A stretch of 64,000 nt of DNA from the NCBI RefSeq assembly GCF_031880315.1, contig NZ_CP134771.1:4118501-4182500 (forward strand), in the 5' to 3' direction. This stretch comes from Pseudomonas baltica. Lineage in GTDB: Bacteria; Pseudomonadota; Gammaproteobacteria; Pseudomonadales; Pseudomonadaceae. Below the pieces are notes generated by a model. The model was not told the origin of the DNA and did no database searches. It saw nothing but the letters and a program-made list of their open reading frames with translations. A program made the translations under genes and the position numbers. How positions within the stretch are numbered: the stretch's first letter is position 1; every line of letters begins with the position of its first letter. Below are positions 54,388 to 63,242 of this stretch, one piece after another.

Positions 54388-55184
54388 TGAGCCCGCGCAT
54401 GCACGGCAAGACCGTGATCGTCACCGGCGCCGGGGCCATTGCCGACGGCATGAGCAATGGTCGCGCTGCCGCGTTGCTGTATGCCCGTGAAGGCGCGCGG
54501 GTGCTGGCGGTGGACCGTAACCTGGCCAGTGCCGAGCAGACCTGCGCGATGATCCGCGAGGAAGGCGGGCAGTGCGAAGCCCATGCCACCGATGTCGCGC
54601 AAAGCGCCGAGGTGCAGCGCATGGTAGCTGCGGCCATGGACTATTTCGGCCGCATCGATGTGCTGCACAACAACGTCGGCATCGCCGAAACCGGTGGCCC
54701 GGTAGAGGCCAGCGAGGAGAGCTGGAATCGCCTGGTCGCGGTCAATCAGACCAGTTTGTTCCTGACCTGCAAGTTCACCTTGCCGGTCATGGAGCAGCAG
54801 CGCAGCGGCGCGATCGTCACTATCGCCTCGGTGGCGGCGCAGCGTTGGCTGGGCTTTCCTTATGTGGCCTATACCGCGACCAAGGCGGCGGTGATTGCCC
54901 TGACCCAGAATGTCGCCGCGCAATATGCGGCGGCGGGAATTCGCGCCAATTGCGTGTCGCCCGGGTTGATGGACACGCCGATGGTGCGCGCGTCGCTGAC
55001 CGCAAGTTACGGCGGCAATATCGACAGCATGCTCGATACCCGCCATTCGCAATGCCCGATGGGCTTTATGGGCGATGCCTGGGATGTGGCCAATGCGGCG
55101 CTGTTTTTAGCGTCGGATCAAGCGCGGTATATCACTGGGATCAATCTGGTGGTGGATGGGGGGCTGATGCTCAAGTGTGCCTGA
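54387..55184 (+). CDS. Short-chain dehydrogenase/reductase coupled to the PhyH oxygenase
   Basis: 265 residues. The Rossmann loop is VTGAGAIADGMSNGRAAALL, longer and different from the usual TGxxxGIG. The catalytic Ser lies in TIASVAAQRW and Tyr-x3-Lys in YVAYTATKAA; the C-terminus ends DGGLMLKCA. Reaction and substrate are unknown. Its last 40 bp form the left end of a 233-bp tandem duplication, so a remnant of this C-terminus is repeated at 55378-55417. Confidence 0.9.
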   Translation: MSPRMHGKTVIVTGAGAIADGMSNGRAAALLYAREGARVLAVDRNLASAEQTCAMIREEGGQCEAHATDVAQSAEVQRMVAAAMDYFGRIDVLHNNVGIAETGGPVEASEESWNRLVAVNQTSLFLTCKFTLPVMEQQRSGAIVTIASVAAQRWLGFPYVAYTATKAAVIALTQNVAAQYAAAGIRANCVSPGLMDTPMVRASLTASYGGNIDSMLDTRHSQCPMGFMGDAWDVANAALFLASDQARYITGINLVVDGGLMLKCA

Positions 55185-55206
55185 TGGATCTTCATTGATA
55201 GTGAGG

Positions 55207-55277
55207 GCGCTTTCGCGGGCAAGCCTTGCTCCCACAGGTGTACGACTCTGTGGGAGCAAGGCTTGCCCGCGAAGGCG
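55207..55277. repeat. REP palindrome, duplicated copy 1
   Basis: Arms gctttcgcgggcaagccttg and caaggcttgcccgcgaaggc in the first copy of the tandem duplication. Confidence 0.85.
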
Positions 55278-55322
55278 TCAGTCCAACCAACATCAAATTC
55301 ACAGCAGTAAGGAACCCATTGG

Positions 55323-55400
55323 ATGCTGGCCATCTTCAACGTCGCTTTCCCCGTATTCGGCCTGATTTTCGTCGGCTTCTGGTGGTGGATGGGGGGCTGA
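55323..55400 (+). pseudogene. Truncated copy of the AEC transporter start
   Basis: ATG 55323 begins MLAIFNVAFPVFGLIFVGF, identical to the AEC start, then crosses the duplication junction into WWWMGG and stops at 55398-55400. It has the same upstream sequence as the intact gene (taaggaac...), so it could be translated to a 25-residue hydrophobic peptide. It is a by-product of the duplication. Confidence 0.8.
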
Positions 55401-55439
55401 TGCTCAAGTGTGCCTGATGGATCTTCATTGATAGTGAGG

Positions 55440-55510
55440 GCGCTTTCGCGGGCAAGCCTTGCTCCCACAGGTGTACGACTCTGTGGGAGCAAGGCTTGCC
55501 CGCGAAGACG
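55440..55510. repeat. REP palindrome, duplicated copy 2
   Basis: The same palindrome 233 bp downstream, differing from copy 1 at 55508 only. Confidence 0.85.
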
Positions 55511-55555
55511 TCAGTTCAAACAACATCAAATTCTCAGCAGTAAGGAACCCCTTGG

Positions 55556-56494
55556 ATGCTGGCCATCTTCAACGTCGCCTTCCCCGTATTCGGCCTGATT
55601 TTCGTCGGCTTCTTCTGTCGCAAGCGCAATATCCTGGGGCCCAACGCCTCCAGTGAACTGAACCGTTTCGTGATCTTTCTGGGCCTGCCGTCGCTGCTGT
55701 TCGAGTCGATGTCGCGCCTGGCGTCGGTGCAGTCACTCAATCTGGGCTATATCGCTGCATTCGGCCTCGGCATGGCCGGGGTATTTGGGCTCACCTTGTG
55801 GATAAGGCTGCGCAGCCGGGCGCACTTCATCGATGCGACCATCGACGCCTTGGGTGCGGCCTATCCCAACTCCGGGTTCCTGGGCATTCCGTTATGCCTG
55901 CTGACGTTCGGCGATCAGAGCATGCCGCCGGCGGTGATCGGCACCTTGATGACCGCCTGCCTGCTGTTCGCCGTAGCGATCATCATGATCGAGAGCTATC
56001 GCCAGGCCGAAAAACACCTGGGCCGCACGCTGCTCAAGGTGGGAGGCTCATTGCTGCGCAACCCGGTGATGCTGGCGCCGCTCTTCGGTGCGCTGGTGGC
56101 CGCCAGCGGCTGGCAGATGCCCAGTGGCTTGCGGCAGTTGTTCCAGTTTCTGGGGGCGGCGGCGGGGCCCTGCGCGCTGGTGTCGATCGGTCTGTTCCTG
56201 GCCGCGTCCAAGCCGCAGCCGGGGGACGCCAGAACAGTATTTTTGCTGGTGCTGTGCAAATTGATTCTGCAACCGTTGCTGACCGCCTGGCTGGCCTTCA
56301 AGGTGTTCGACATGCCGCCGATGTGGGCGTGGGCGGCGCTGCTGCTCAGTGCCCTGCCGATCGGCAATGGGCCGTTCATGCTGGCCGAACTGTTCGAGCG
56401 CGAGGCCAACACCATGTCGCGCTCGATATTGATTTCGACGCTGCTGTCGCTGGTGACGGTGTCGATTATTCTGGCGATGATTCCTGCGGTGTAG
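55556..56494 (+). CDS. AEC-family (auxin efflux carrier type) transporter
   Basis: 312 residues and about ten membrane helices. Family landmarks are VFGLIFVGFFCRKRNIL, NRFVIFLGLPSLLFESM and AAYPNSGFLGIPLCL (the NxGFxGIP motif), with the C-terminal half starting near LRNPVMLAPLFGALV. It probably exports or imports small carboxylates. AAGGAA lies 9 nt before ATG 55556. Its context with GntR/PhyH/SDR suggests transport of their substrate or product. Because of the duplication its leader is preceded by an extra copy of its own start. Confidence 0.9.
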   Translation: MLAIFNVAFPVFGLIFVGFFCRKRNILGPNASSELNRFVIFLGLPSLLFESMSRLASVQSLNLGYIAAFGLGMAGVFGLTLWIRLRSRAHFIDATIDALGAAYPNSGFLGIPLCLLTFGDQSMPPAVIGTLMTACLLFAVAIIMIESYRQAEKHLGRTLLKVGGSLLRNPVMLAPLFGALVAASGWQMPSGLRQLFQFLGAAAGPCALVSIGLFLAASKPQPGDARTVFLLVLCKLILQPLLTAWLAFKVFDMPPMWAWAALLLSALPIGNGPFMLAELFEREANTMSRSILISTLLSLVTVSIILAMIPAV

Positions 56495-56572
56495 ATGCCT
56501 GCGGTGTGCAGGAGTGCCGGATCGAGAGTCGAACGCCTGTGGGGCAAGTCCATGTTTTCGGGCAAACCGTGC

Positions 56573-56664
56573 CGGCCCCTTCGCCAGCAAGCTGTGCTCC
56601 CACAGGTCTAAGGCTCAGGCCCGGTTTGCGCTGTGGGAGCAAGGCTTGCCCGCGAAGGGCCGGC
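56573..56664. repeat. REP palindrome between convergent AEC and sigma-54 activator genes
   Basis: Arms ccccttcgccagcaagctgt and agcaaggcttgcccgcgaag enclose about 36 bp of spacer, positioned as a shared terminator. Confidence 0.8.
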
Positions 56665-56668
56665 TTGT

Positions 56669-57796
56669 TCAACACAGCAATCCCTCGCCTTCCGCCAACT
56701 GCGACCTCAACGGCGCAATCTCCAGCCGGCGCAAGATCCGGTACAGCGACGGTCGGCAGATCCCCAACTCCCGCGCGGCGGCGGTCATGTTCCAGCGGCA
56801 CAGCTTGAGCACCTGCAGCACGTTGTGGCGTTCCTCGGCGCTTTTGTCCACCCGCATGTCCACCGGCACCCGCCGACGTAACGGCGTGACGTTGGCGAAC
56901 CCTGTAGCGAGGGGCCGCGTGTTCGGCGCCGAATAAGGCGCAGTGCCTGTGCGGATCTCGTGAGCATGCTGCAGCGCTGCCGCCCCAGCGAACTCCTCCG
57001 GCAGATCATGCCGCTGAATCCGCGACCCTTCCATCACCGCGCAGGCATACCGAATCACCGCACGCATCTGGCGCAGATTACCGGGCCACGGATGGTTCAT
57101 CAGCACGCCCCACACGTCATCGGCGATCGCCTGGCGCGGATCGCGCTCAGGCATCTCGGCCGCCACCATGCTGCAAATCAGGTCGGCGCGGTCAGTGCGC
57201 TCGCGCAGAGCCGGCAGATGCACGACGCCGGTGGCGATGCGATAGAACAGATCTTCCCGAAATTCCCCGGCCTTGATCCGCGCGGAAAGGTCCTGGTGCG
57301 TAGCGCAGATCAGCGCGAAGTCCACTGGAATCGACTGTTCGGCGCCCAGCGGGGTGATCTCGCGTTCAGCGATCACCCGCAGCAGACGGGTCTGCTGCTC
57401 GTACGGCATGTCGCCGATCTCGTCGAGGAACAGCGTGCCACCGTCGGCCTGCAGGACCTTGCCCTTCTTGCCGCCCGGCAAGGCGCCGGAAAACGCGCCG
57501 CGGGCATAGCCGAACAGCTCGCTCTCGATCAGGGTTTCAGGGATGGAGGCACAATTGAGCGACACCAGATTGGCGCGGCGGGTCTGTTGATTGTGCAGGT
57601 GCAGGGCGCGGGCGAGGACTTCCTTGCCGGTGCCGGTTTCGCCCTGGATCAATACAGCGATACCACGCTCCATCAGGCGCAGCGCGCGGCGAAAGGCCTG
57701 GCGCACTTGCGGATCGCGGTCGTTGGCAATATCACAATCGGCTAAAACGATGGACGGGGGTACGGCACGCGTAGGTAGAGCGTGGTTTGCGGACAT
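56669..57796 (-). CDS. Sigma-54-dependent activator lacking a sensory domain
   Basis: 375 residues. The AAA+ domain starts almost at once: Walker A GETGTGKE (52-59), GAFSGA (100-105) in place of the usual GAFTGA sigma-54-contact loop, Walker B TLFLDEIGD (121-129), and FREDLFYRIATGVVHLPALR further on. A Fis-type HTH ends it (WNMTAAARELGICRPSLYRIL). There is no receiver, GAF or PAS domain, so control must come from its own expression or a partner. It is the only sigma-54 activator gene in the window and the natural candidate for the -24/-12 promoters at 62980 and 63243. Divergent from the LysR gene. Confidence 0.92.
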   Translation of the reverse strand: MSANHALPTRAVPPSIVLADCDIANDRDPQVRQAFRRALRLMERGIAVLIQGETGTGKEVLARALHLHNQQTRRANLVSLNCASIPETLIESELFGYARGAFSGALPGGKKGKVLQADGGTLFLDEIGDMPYEQQTRLLRVIAEREITPLGAEQSIPVDFALICATHQDLSARIKAGEFREDLFYRIATGVVHLPALRERTDRADLICSMVAAEMPERDPRQAIADDVWGVLMNHPWPGNLRQMRAVIRYACAVMEGSRIQRHDLPEEFAGAAALQHAHEIRTGTAPYSAPNTRPLATGFANVTPLRRRVPVDMRVDKSAEERHNVLQVLKLCRWNMTAAARELGICRPSLYRILRRLEIAPLRSQLAEGEGLLC

Positions 57797-57954
57797 CAGC
57801 GGTCACCTTGTTGTTTTTATATAGCTCGTGACTATCGCGAGTCGACGCGCTTGTGGCGCAACGGGCTCGGTGGCTTACGCTTCCTACAATAGGTAGGCAC
57901 ACCGATCTTTTCCAATACATAATCGGGCAGCCATTGATACCTTCCGGAGCAATG

Positions 57955-58866
57955 ATGATCGAGCTACGCCACCTCGAATACTTCCGCACCCTGGCCGAGA
58001 CCCTGCATTTCGGCCGTGCGGCGCAGCGTCTGCATATCTCCCAGCCGCCGTTGTCACGGCAGATCGCGCTGCTGGAGGAAGAGCTGGGGGTCAAGTTGTT
58101 CGATCGCTCCAGCCGCCGCGTCGAGCTGACTGACGCCGGCCAGCGCTTCTATCTGGACACCGGCACGGTATTCGCGGCGTTCGAGCAGGCCAAGCGCAAC
58201 GCCCTGGCGGCGGCACGGGGCGAGGCCGGTGAATTGTCGGTGGGCTTCATGATGTCCACGGCCTATAGCGTCACCCCGGCCATCACTCGGCGCTATGCGG
58301 CGTTATATCCGCAGGTCACCCTCAAGCTGACTGAAACGCTGCCCATGGACCTGGCGACGGACATCAGCAGCGGCCAGAAGGACGTCGCCATCATGTATCG
58401 CCCCCAGGATTGCACCGGGCTGGAGACTGCCAGTGTGTACAGCGAGGAGATGATGCTGGTACTGCCGCCGGGGCACGCCCTGCTTGATTACGAGGTGGTG
58501 GAGCCGATGCAATTGGCCGGCGAGCCGTTCATCATCGTGCCCCGGCACATCGCGCCGGCGCTGCACGACATGATCGTCAATTACTGCCTGCAACATGGCG
58601 TCACGCCGACGGTCGCCATGGAGATCAACATGCAGCAGACCATCGTCAATCTGGTGGGCGAGGGCATGGGCATCGCCATCGTGCCGCGCTCGATGCGCAA
58701 CATGCGCCTGGCGACCACGACGTTCCGGCCGCTGAAGAACGCGCCGATGATCGAGGTGGTTGCGGTGTGGAAGCACGACAACCATAACCCGTGCATCAGC
58801 TCGTTTATCGACAGCGCGCGGCTGGCGGGGCAGGAGGCGGAGGTCAATCGCGCGGCAGAAGGCTGA
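57955..58866 (+). CDS. LysR-family transcriptional regulator
   Basis: 303 residues from ATG 57955, with CCGGAG 5-6 nt upstream (ATG 57952 is too close). The HTH is RHLEYFRTLAETLHFGRAAQ...ISQPPLSRQIALLEEELG, followed by the substrate-binding domain (about 90-295), with GMGIAIVPRSMRNM near the end. It is divergent from the sigma-54 activator over a 158-bp gap, so it may regulate that gene. Effector unknown. Confidence 0.92.
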   Translation: MIELRHLEYFRTLAETLHFGRAAQRLHISQPPLSRQIALLEEELGVKLFDRSSRRVELTDAGQRFYLDTGTVFAAFEQAKRNALAAARGEAGELSVGFMMSTAYSVTPAITRRYAALYPQVTLKLTETLPMDLATDISSGQKDVAIMYRPQDCTGLETASVYSEEMMLVLPPGHALLDYEVVEPMQLAGEPFIIVPRHIAPALHDMIVNYCLQHGVTPTVAMEINMQQTIVNLVGEGMGIAIVPRSMRNMRLATTTFRPLKNAPMIEVVAVWKHDNHNPCISSFIDSARLAGQEAEVNRAAEG

Positions 58867-58937
58867 TCGCGGCCGCGGGACTGGCCCAGTGGCGAGGGGT
58901 TTTGTGCATTGGTAAGTGGTTTTGCGGGGGGGCGGAT

Positions 58938-59020
58938 GGCCCCTTCGCGGGCAAGTCTTGCTCCACAGCAGCTTTAGAGTCCTACGCTTGTGGGAGCAAG
59001 GCTTGCCCGCGAAGAGGCCC
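58938..59020. repeat. REP palindrome between convergent LysR and SDR genes
   Basis: Arms ccccttcgcgggcaagtctt and aggcttgcccgcgaagaggc; the left arm has one base missing (gctccacag). Confidence 0.8.
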
Positions 59021-59031
59021 TCACCGCCCCA

Positions 59032-59820
59032 TCAAATCTCCAGAATGCCGGACGCCATGAACCCCCCATCCACCGGGATCACATGCCCGCTGATATAGGA
59101 CGCATCATCCGACGCCAAAAACGCCACCGCCCCGGCCATCTCCGCCGGCGTGCCGTAGCGCTTCAAGGGCACCGCTCGGGCGTAGGAGGCGCGCGTCTCG
59201 GGCGAGTGCAAGGCCTGGGTCAGCGGCGTATCCACCGGGCCTGGAGCGATGCCGTTGACGGTGATGCCGTATTCCGCGAGTTCGATCGCCATCTGTTTGG
59301 TCAGGCCGATCACCGCTGCCTTCGACGTGCCATACGCGGTGCGCCCGGCGCTGGCGCGCATGCCGCTGATGGAGGCGACGTTGACGATCCGACCCCAGCC
59401 GTTGCTGCGCATCAGGCGCGCCGCGTGTTGCCCGCACAGCAGGGTGCCGGTCAGGTTGATGTCGAGCACGCGCTGCCAGTTGTCCAGCGGGTAGTCGATA
59501 AAGGGCAGGGTCTTGGCGATGCCGGCGTTGTTGACCAGCACGTCGCAGCGGCCGTGGCTGCGCTCCAGGTCGGCGAAGACGCTGGCGATGGACTCGGGGT
59601 TGCCGACGTCGATGGCCATGGCCAGCGCTTCGATGCCGTTGGCGCGCAGGCCGGCGACCATTTCCTCGGCGGCGGCCAGATTGATATCGGCCACCACCAC
59701 GGTGTGACCGTCCTCGCCGAGACGCTGGGCGATGGCAGCACCGATGCCCATGGCGGCGCCGGTCACCAGTGCGACACGGCCTACGGCGGATTGACGATAC
59801 TGCTGGGCTGCTTGAGTCAT
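59032..59820 (-). CDS. Short-chain dehydrogenase/reductase upstream of the TRAP genes
   Basis: 262 residues, classical SDR: TGAAMGIGAA cofactor loop, NNAGIAKT, Ser in VASISGMRAS, YGTSKAA catalytic Tyr/Lys, and DGGFMASG at the end. Asp45 in VVADIN suggests NAD(H) preference. Same strand as the TRAP operon but 168 bp downstream of it across a REP element, so a shared transcript is uncertain. Substrate unknown; it may act on the TRAP-imported acid or alcohol. Confidence 0.92.
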   Translation of the reverse strand: MTQAAQQYRQSAVGRVALVTGAAMGIGAAIAQRLGEDGHTVVVADINLAAAEEMVAGLRANGIEALAMAIDVGNPESIASVFADLERSHGRCDVLVNNAGIAKTLPFIDYPLDNWQRVLDINLTGTLLCGQHAARLMRSNGWGRIVNVASISGMRASAGRTAYGTSKAAVIGLTKQMAIELAEYGITVNGIAPGPVDTPLTQALHSPETRASYARAVPLKRYGTPAEMAGAVAFLASDDASYISGHVIPVDGGFMASGILEI

Positions 59821-59904
59821 GAGGTTGCTCTCTTTTGTATTTATTCAGGGCGTAGCGATGCCGTGGGGCTCGCGCCGCGCTGCGGGAATCTGTGTCGAAG
59901 TCGT

Positions 59905-59972
59905 CGGGGGCAAGCCCCCTCGCTACAGGGTCAGCGGTGAATCATGTAGCGAGGTGGCTCGCCTGCGAAAAA
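59905..59972. repeat. REP-like inverted repeat before the TRAP permease end
   Basis: cgggggcaagccccctcgct followed by a partial inverted copy (tgtagcgaggtggctcgcct), the second-class REP type, degenerate. Confidence 0.65.
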
Positions 59973-59988
59973 GGCCAGCCAGCGCGGG

Positions 59989-61869
59989 CTACAAAAAGCC
60001 GATGGAAATCCACGGGAAGCATGCCACGATGACCAGCGCGACGATCAACGCCGCCAGGTAACTCCAGACCTTGCGGATGACGTTGTCCGAGCTCACCTTG
60101 CTGATCGCGCAGGCCGCATAGAAACCCACCCCCAGGGGCGGCGCGAACAGGCCGATGCCCATGGCCAGGATTACCACCATGGCGTAGTGCACCGGGTGGA
60201 TGCCGAGCATCTCCGCGAGCGGGAACATCAAGGGCCCGAACAACACGATGGCGGGGATGCCCTCCAGCACGCTGCCGAGGATCAGGAAGGTGACGATGGT
60301 CACCAGCATGAAGGTGAACTTGCCGCCTGGCAGGTCCGCGATAATGTCCACCAGGTTGGCCGAAAAGCCCGACTGGGTCAGCGCCCAGGCCATGGCCGAG
60401 GCCATGCCGATGATCAAGAGGATCGACCCCGACAACGCCGCCGCTTCAAGCATCATCGGGTACACGCGCTTGAATTCGATGTGGCGCATGAACAGGTGCA
60501 TCACCAGGCCGACCATCACCACATAGGCGACGCCGATGGTCGATACTTCGGTGGCCGTGGCCGCGCCTTCGAGCACGGCGATACGGATCAGCAACGGCAA
60601 GGCCAGGGCCGGCAAGGCGATGCAGAAGGTCTTGAGCACCGTGCCCATGGGCGCGCGTTGGACGTCCGGTTTGGCCTCGTTGCGCGAGCGCCACCAGCAC
60701 ACCAGGGCGATGACCACGGTGCCGACCACGGCCGGCATCAGCCCGCCGATGAACAGGGCGGTGATCGACACGCTGCACACCGCACCAATGGTGATCAGCA
60801 CCAGGCTCGGGGGGATGGTCTCGGTCATTGCGCCAGTGGCCGCCAACAGCGCCGCCAATTCTTCAGGCTTGGAGCCGCGTTTTTTCATTTCCGGAAACAG
60901 CGCCGGGGCGACGGCTGCCATGTCGGCGACCTTGGAACCGGAAATCCCCGACACCAGAAACATCGCCCCCAGCAGTACGTACTGCAAGCCGCCGCGCACG
61001 TGGCCGAGCAACGAGGCCATGAAGTCGATCAGGGTCTTGGCCATGCCCGACAGCTGCAACACCACCCCCAGCATCACGAACAGCGGCACGGCCAGCAGCA
61101 CCATGTGCGACATGCCTTCGTCCATGCGGCTGACCACGATCGACATCGGCGCGTGGGTGACCAGCGCCAGGTACGCCATGGTCGCGGTGCCGAAGGCGAA
61201 GGCGATCGGGATGCCGCCGAACACACAGGCGCCCAGCAGCACCATGAAGAACACTACCAGGTTGAAGTTGCCGATCTGCCCGAGCAACGGCTGGGCCAAC
61301 CACAAACCGCCCGCGACGGCGGCAATCAGCAGCAGGCCAGCGCCGAACTGGCGCACTGTGGTACAGCGCGCCATACGCGCCACTGCCGCCAGTAGCATCA
61401 GTACCGCACCCACTGGCAACGCCGCCGCCCGCAGGCCGTCGGGAATACCCAGGGCCGGTGTGGTGATGACCATCTGTTCAGTGGCGTGATGCATGGCCGG
61501 GGTGATGATCATCGCCACGAAAATGCACACGATCATCGCCGACAGCGTCTCGCTGAAGGCCCGCCAGTTGGCCGGCAGCTTGTTGACGATGGCCGACATG
61601 CGCATGTGCTCACCGCGGTCCAGCGCCAGCACCGCGCCGAACATCGCCAGCCAGATGAACAGCGATGAGGCGAGTTCATCCGACCACATCAACGGGCTGT
61701 GCAGCAGGTAGCGCGAGATCACCCCCGCCAGCAGCACACCGGTTTCGACCACCATCAGCACCACGGCCAACAGGCCGACGATGCGCATTGCCCAGCGGTT
61801 AAGGCAGATCAGCACCCGGGCCGGCAGGCGCGATGAAGCAACGGAGGCCGAAGCGACGTGGGTGTTCAT
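59989..61869 (-). CDS. Fused TRAP transporter DctQM membrane protein
   Basis: 626 residues. The N-terminal ~180 residues hold four helices of a DctQ small permease (WSDELASSLFIWLAMFGAVLAL). The rest is a DctM large permease with about twelve helices (LFVMLGVVLQLSGMAKTLID, GISGSKVADMAAVAPALFPE, TGAMTETIPPSLVLITIGAV). It imports a small organic acid with the Na+ or H+ gradient together with DctP. The start overlaps the dctP stop by 4 bp (ATGA). The fused form is common but less usual than separate DctQ and DctM. Confidence 0.93.
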   Translation of the reverse strand: MNTHVASASVASSRLPARVLICLNRWAMRIVGLLAVVLMVVETGVLLAGVISRYLLHSPLMWSDELASSLFIWLAMFGAVLALDRGEHMRMSAIVNKLPANWRAFSETLSAMIVCIFVAMIITPAMHHATEQMVITTPALGIPDGLRAAALPVGAVLMLLAAVARMARCTTVRQFGAGLLLIAAVAGGLWLAQPLLGQIGNFNLVVFFMVLLGACVFGGIPIAFAFGTATMAYLALVTHAPMSIVVSRMDEGMSHMVLLAVPLFVMLGVVLQLSGMAKTLIDFMASLLGHVRGGLQYVLLGAMFLVSGISGSKVADMAAVAPALFPEMKKRGSKPEELAALLAATGAMTETIPPSLVLITIGAVCSVSITALFIGGLMPAVVGTVVIALVCWWRSRNEAKPDVQRAPMGTVLKTFCIALPALALPLLIRIAVLEGAATATEVSTIGVAYVVMVGLVMHLFMRHIEFKRVYPMMLEAAALSGSILLIIGMASAMAWALTQSGFSANLVDIIADLPGGKFTFMLVTIVTFLILGSVLEGIPAIVLFGPLMFPLAEMLGIHPVHYAMVVILAMGIGLFAPPLGVGFYAACAISKVSSDNVIRKVWSYLAALIVALVIVACFPWISIGFL

Positions 61870-62906
61870 GCCAGCTTCCCGGCGTACTTCTCGAGAATCG
61901 CCCAGGCGTCGTCACCGAAGGTCTTTTTCCAGTCGGCGTAGTAGCTGGTCGAGGCCAGCTTGGCGCGGAACGGCTCAGGTGGCGCTTCGACGATTTCCAG
62001 GCCCTTGCCCTTGAGGGTGTCGCGGATGCTGCCTTGCAACTTGGCCAGGTCTTCGCGCTGGGCGAGGATGCCGGCATTGATGTGCTTGGTGACGATCACC
62101 TGTTGCTCGGCCGAAAGCTTGGAGAAGTTGGTCTTGTTGCCGAGCATCCAGAAGCCGTCCCACACGTGGTTGGTCAGCGAGCAGTATTTTTGCACTTCGT
62201 AGAGCTTGGCCGAGTCCACCAGGGTCAAGGGGTTTTCCTGGCCTTCGACGACCCGCGTCTGCAGGGCCGAATACACCTCGGCGAAGTTGATGGCGGTCGG
62301 CGCGGCGTCGAACGCCTTGAAGATCGAGGTAAGGATCGGACTCGGCGGCACGCGCAGCTTCATGTCCTTCAGCGCGTCGGGGGTGGCCACCGGCCGGGTA
62401 CTGGTGGTGGTCACGCGGTAGCCGTTGTCCCACATTTTTTCGAAGGCGAACAGCTTGCCATCGTCGGCCTTGGCGATCTGTGCGCGCACGTGGGCGCCCA
62501 GATCACCGTCCATGGCTTGCCAAACGGTGTCGTAGTCCTTGAAGGCAAAGCCAATGGCGCTGATCTGCACGGCGGGCACCAAGGTGCCGAGGATGACGGG
62601 CGACAGCGAGAACAGATCGACTGCGCCGGAACGTACTTGCGCGAGGGTGTCGGTATCGCTGCCCAGTTGGCTGCTGGGGAACACCTGGAGAATCACCTGG
62701 CCGTCGGTTTCTTCCTTGATGGCCTTGGCCATCTTGCGCGCCTGCACGTTCATGGGGTGGGTCAGGGGCAGGTTGTTGGCGTACTTGAGGGTGATGACAT
62801 CGGCGCCAAGGCTGCTCGAGCTGTACAGCCCGAGGCTTCCTGCCGCTGCGGCCGCCGAGGCGAGAGAGGCGGTCTTGAGGAAGCTGCGGCGCGAGAAATC
62901 TGCCAT
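61866..62906 (-). CDS. TRAP transporter substrate-binding protein (DctP family)
   Basis: 346 residues from ATG 62906, with GGAGAG upstream. A twin-arginine signal (SRRSFLKTASLASAAAAAG) is unusual but known among DctP proteins. The mature protein shows the DctP pattern: LKYANNLPLTHPMNVQARKM, FPSSQLGSDTDTLAQVRSGA and the ligand-anchoring Arg region around MKLRVPPSPILTSIFKAFDA. It captures the substrate in the periplasm for DctQM. The gene is first in the operon and is preceded on its strand by a -24/-12 sigma-54 promoter at 62980-62996. Confidence 0.93.
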   Translation of the reverse strand: MADFSRRSFLKTASLASAAAAAGSLGLYSSSSLGADVITLKYANNLPLTHPMNVQARKMAKAIKEETDGQVILQVFPSSQLGSDTDTLAQVRSGAVDLFSLSPVILGTLVPAVQISAIGFAFKDYDTVWQAMDGDLGAHVRAQIAKADDGKLFAFEKMWDNGYRVTTTSTRPVATPDALKDMKLRVPPSPILTSIFKAFDAAPTAINFAEVYSALQTRVVEGQENPLTLVDSAKLYEVQKYCSLTNHVWDGFWMLGNKTNFSKLSAEQQVIVTKHINAGILAQREDLAKLQGSIRDTLKGKGLEIVEAPPEPFRAKLASTSYYADWKKTFGDDAWAILEKYAGKLA

Positions 62907-62979
62907 GTGGGACTCTCCATTGTTTTTGTTGTTGTAGTTGTCGACTGATCGCGGCTGCACGATCCAGGTAATGGGTTAT

Positions 62980-62996
62980 AGCAAATCAGGTGCCAG
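62980..62996 (-). promoter_or_regulatory. Sigma-54 promoter of the TRAP operon
   Basis: Minus strand ctggcacctgatttgct has GG and GC exactly 12 nt apart and matches TGGCAC-N5-TTGCT in full. It lies about 75 bp before the dctP start. Confidence 0.8.
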
Positions 62997-63124
62997 CGTC
63001 GGCATGGCCAGTGGCCTGTTATCGACGATCTGCTCTTTCGGTGACTAACTGGCTGTTAATCAATGGGTTTTCAAATTTGTTGCTGCTTGTGTCTGTGAAC
63101 CAGGCGACGAGCACAAGGCGACAG

Positions 63125-63197
63125 GTGTCTCCCGGAGTGTCACCGCCCAGGCGTCCAGGGAGACACTTTCAGGTGTCACCGCCATCGCCGGTGACAC
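63125..63197. promoter_or_regulatory. Cluster of GTGTC/GACAC repeats, probable activator-binding sites
   Basis: GTGTCTCCC at 63125, GTGTCACCG at 63137 and again at 63173, with inverted partners GGGAGACAC at 63158 and CGGTGACAC at 63189. The pair 63173/63189 makes a 9-bp inverted repeat with 7-nt spacer. The cluster sits between the two divergent sigma-54 promoters, 50-190 bp from them, as expected for shared upstream activator sites. Confidence 0.7.
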
Positions 63198-63242
63198 TGC
63201 TGTAACCCCCGTGCCATCGGCCCCGAGGCCCGCCCGAGCGGC

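Larger units (their letters stand above)
55145..55613. repeat. 233-bp imperfect tandem duplication
   Basis: 55148-55380 is repeated at 55381-55613 with exact 233-bp spacing. The unit runs from the SDR 3' end through a REP palindrome to the first 19 codons of the AEC gene. The junction shows a 3-nt tct homology. The first ~125 bp are identical, and six differences all fall in the remaining ~107 bp (first at 55275/55508). Confidence 0.95.

Noticed and set aside
55226..55417. 63-codon chimeric frame through the duplicated REP
   Set aside because: It is translated REP sequence plus an out-of-context SDR tail; it arises from the duplication and has no ribosome site.
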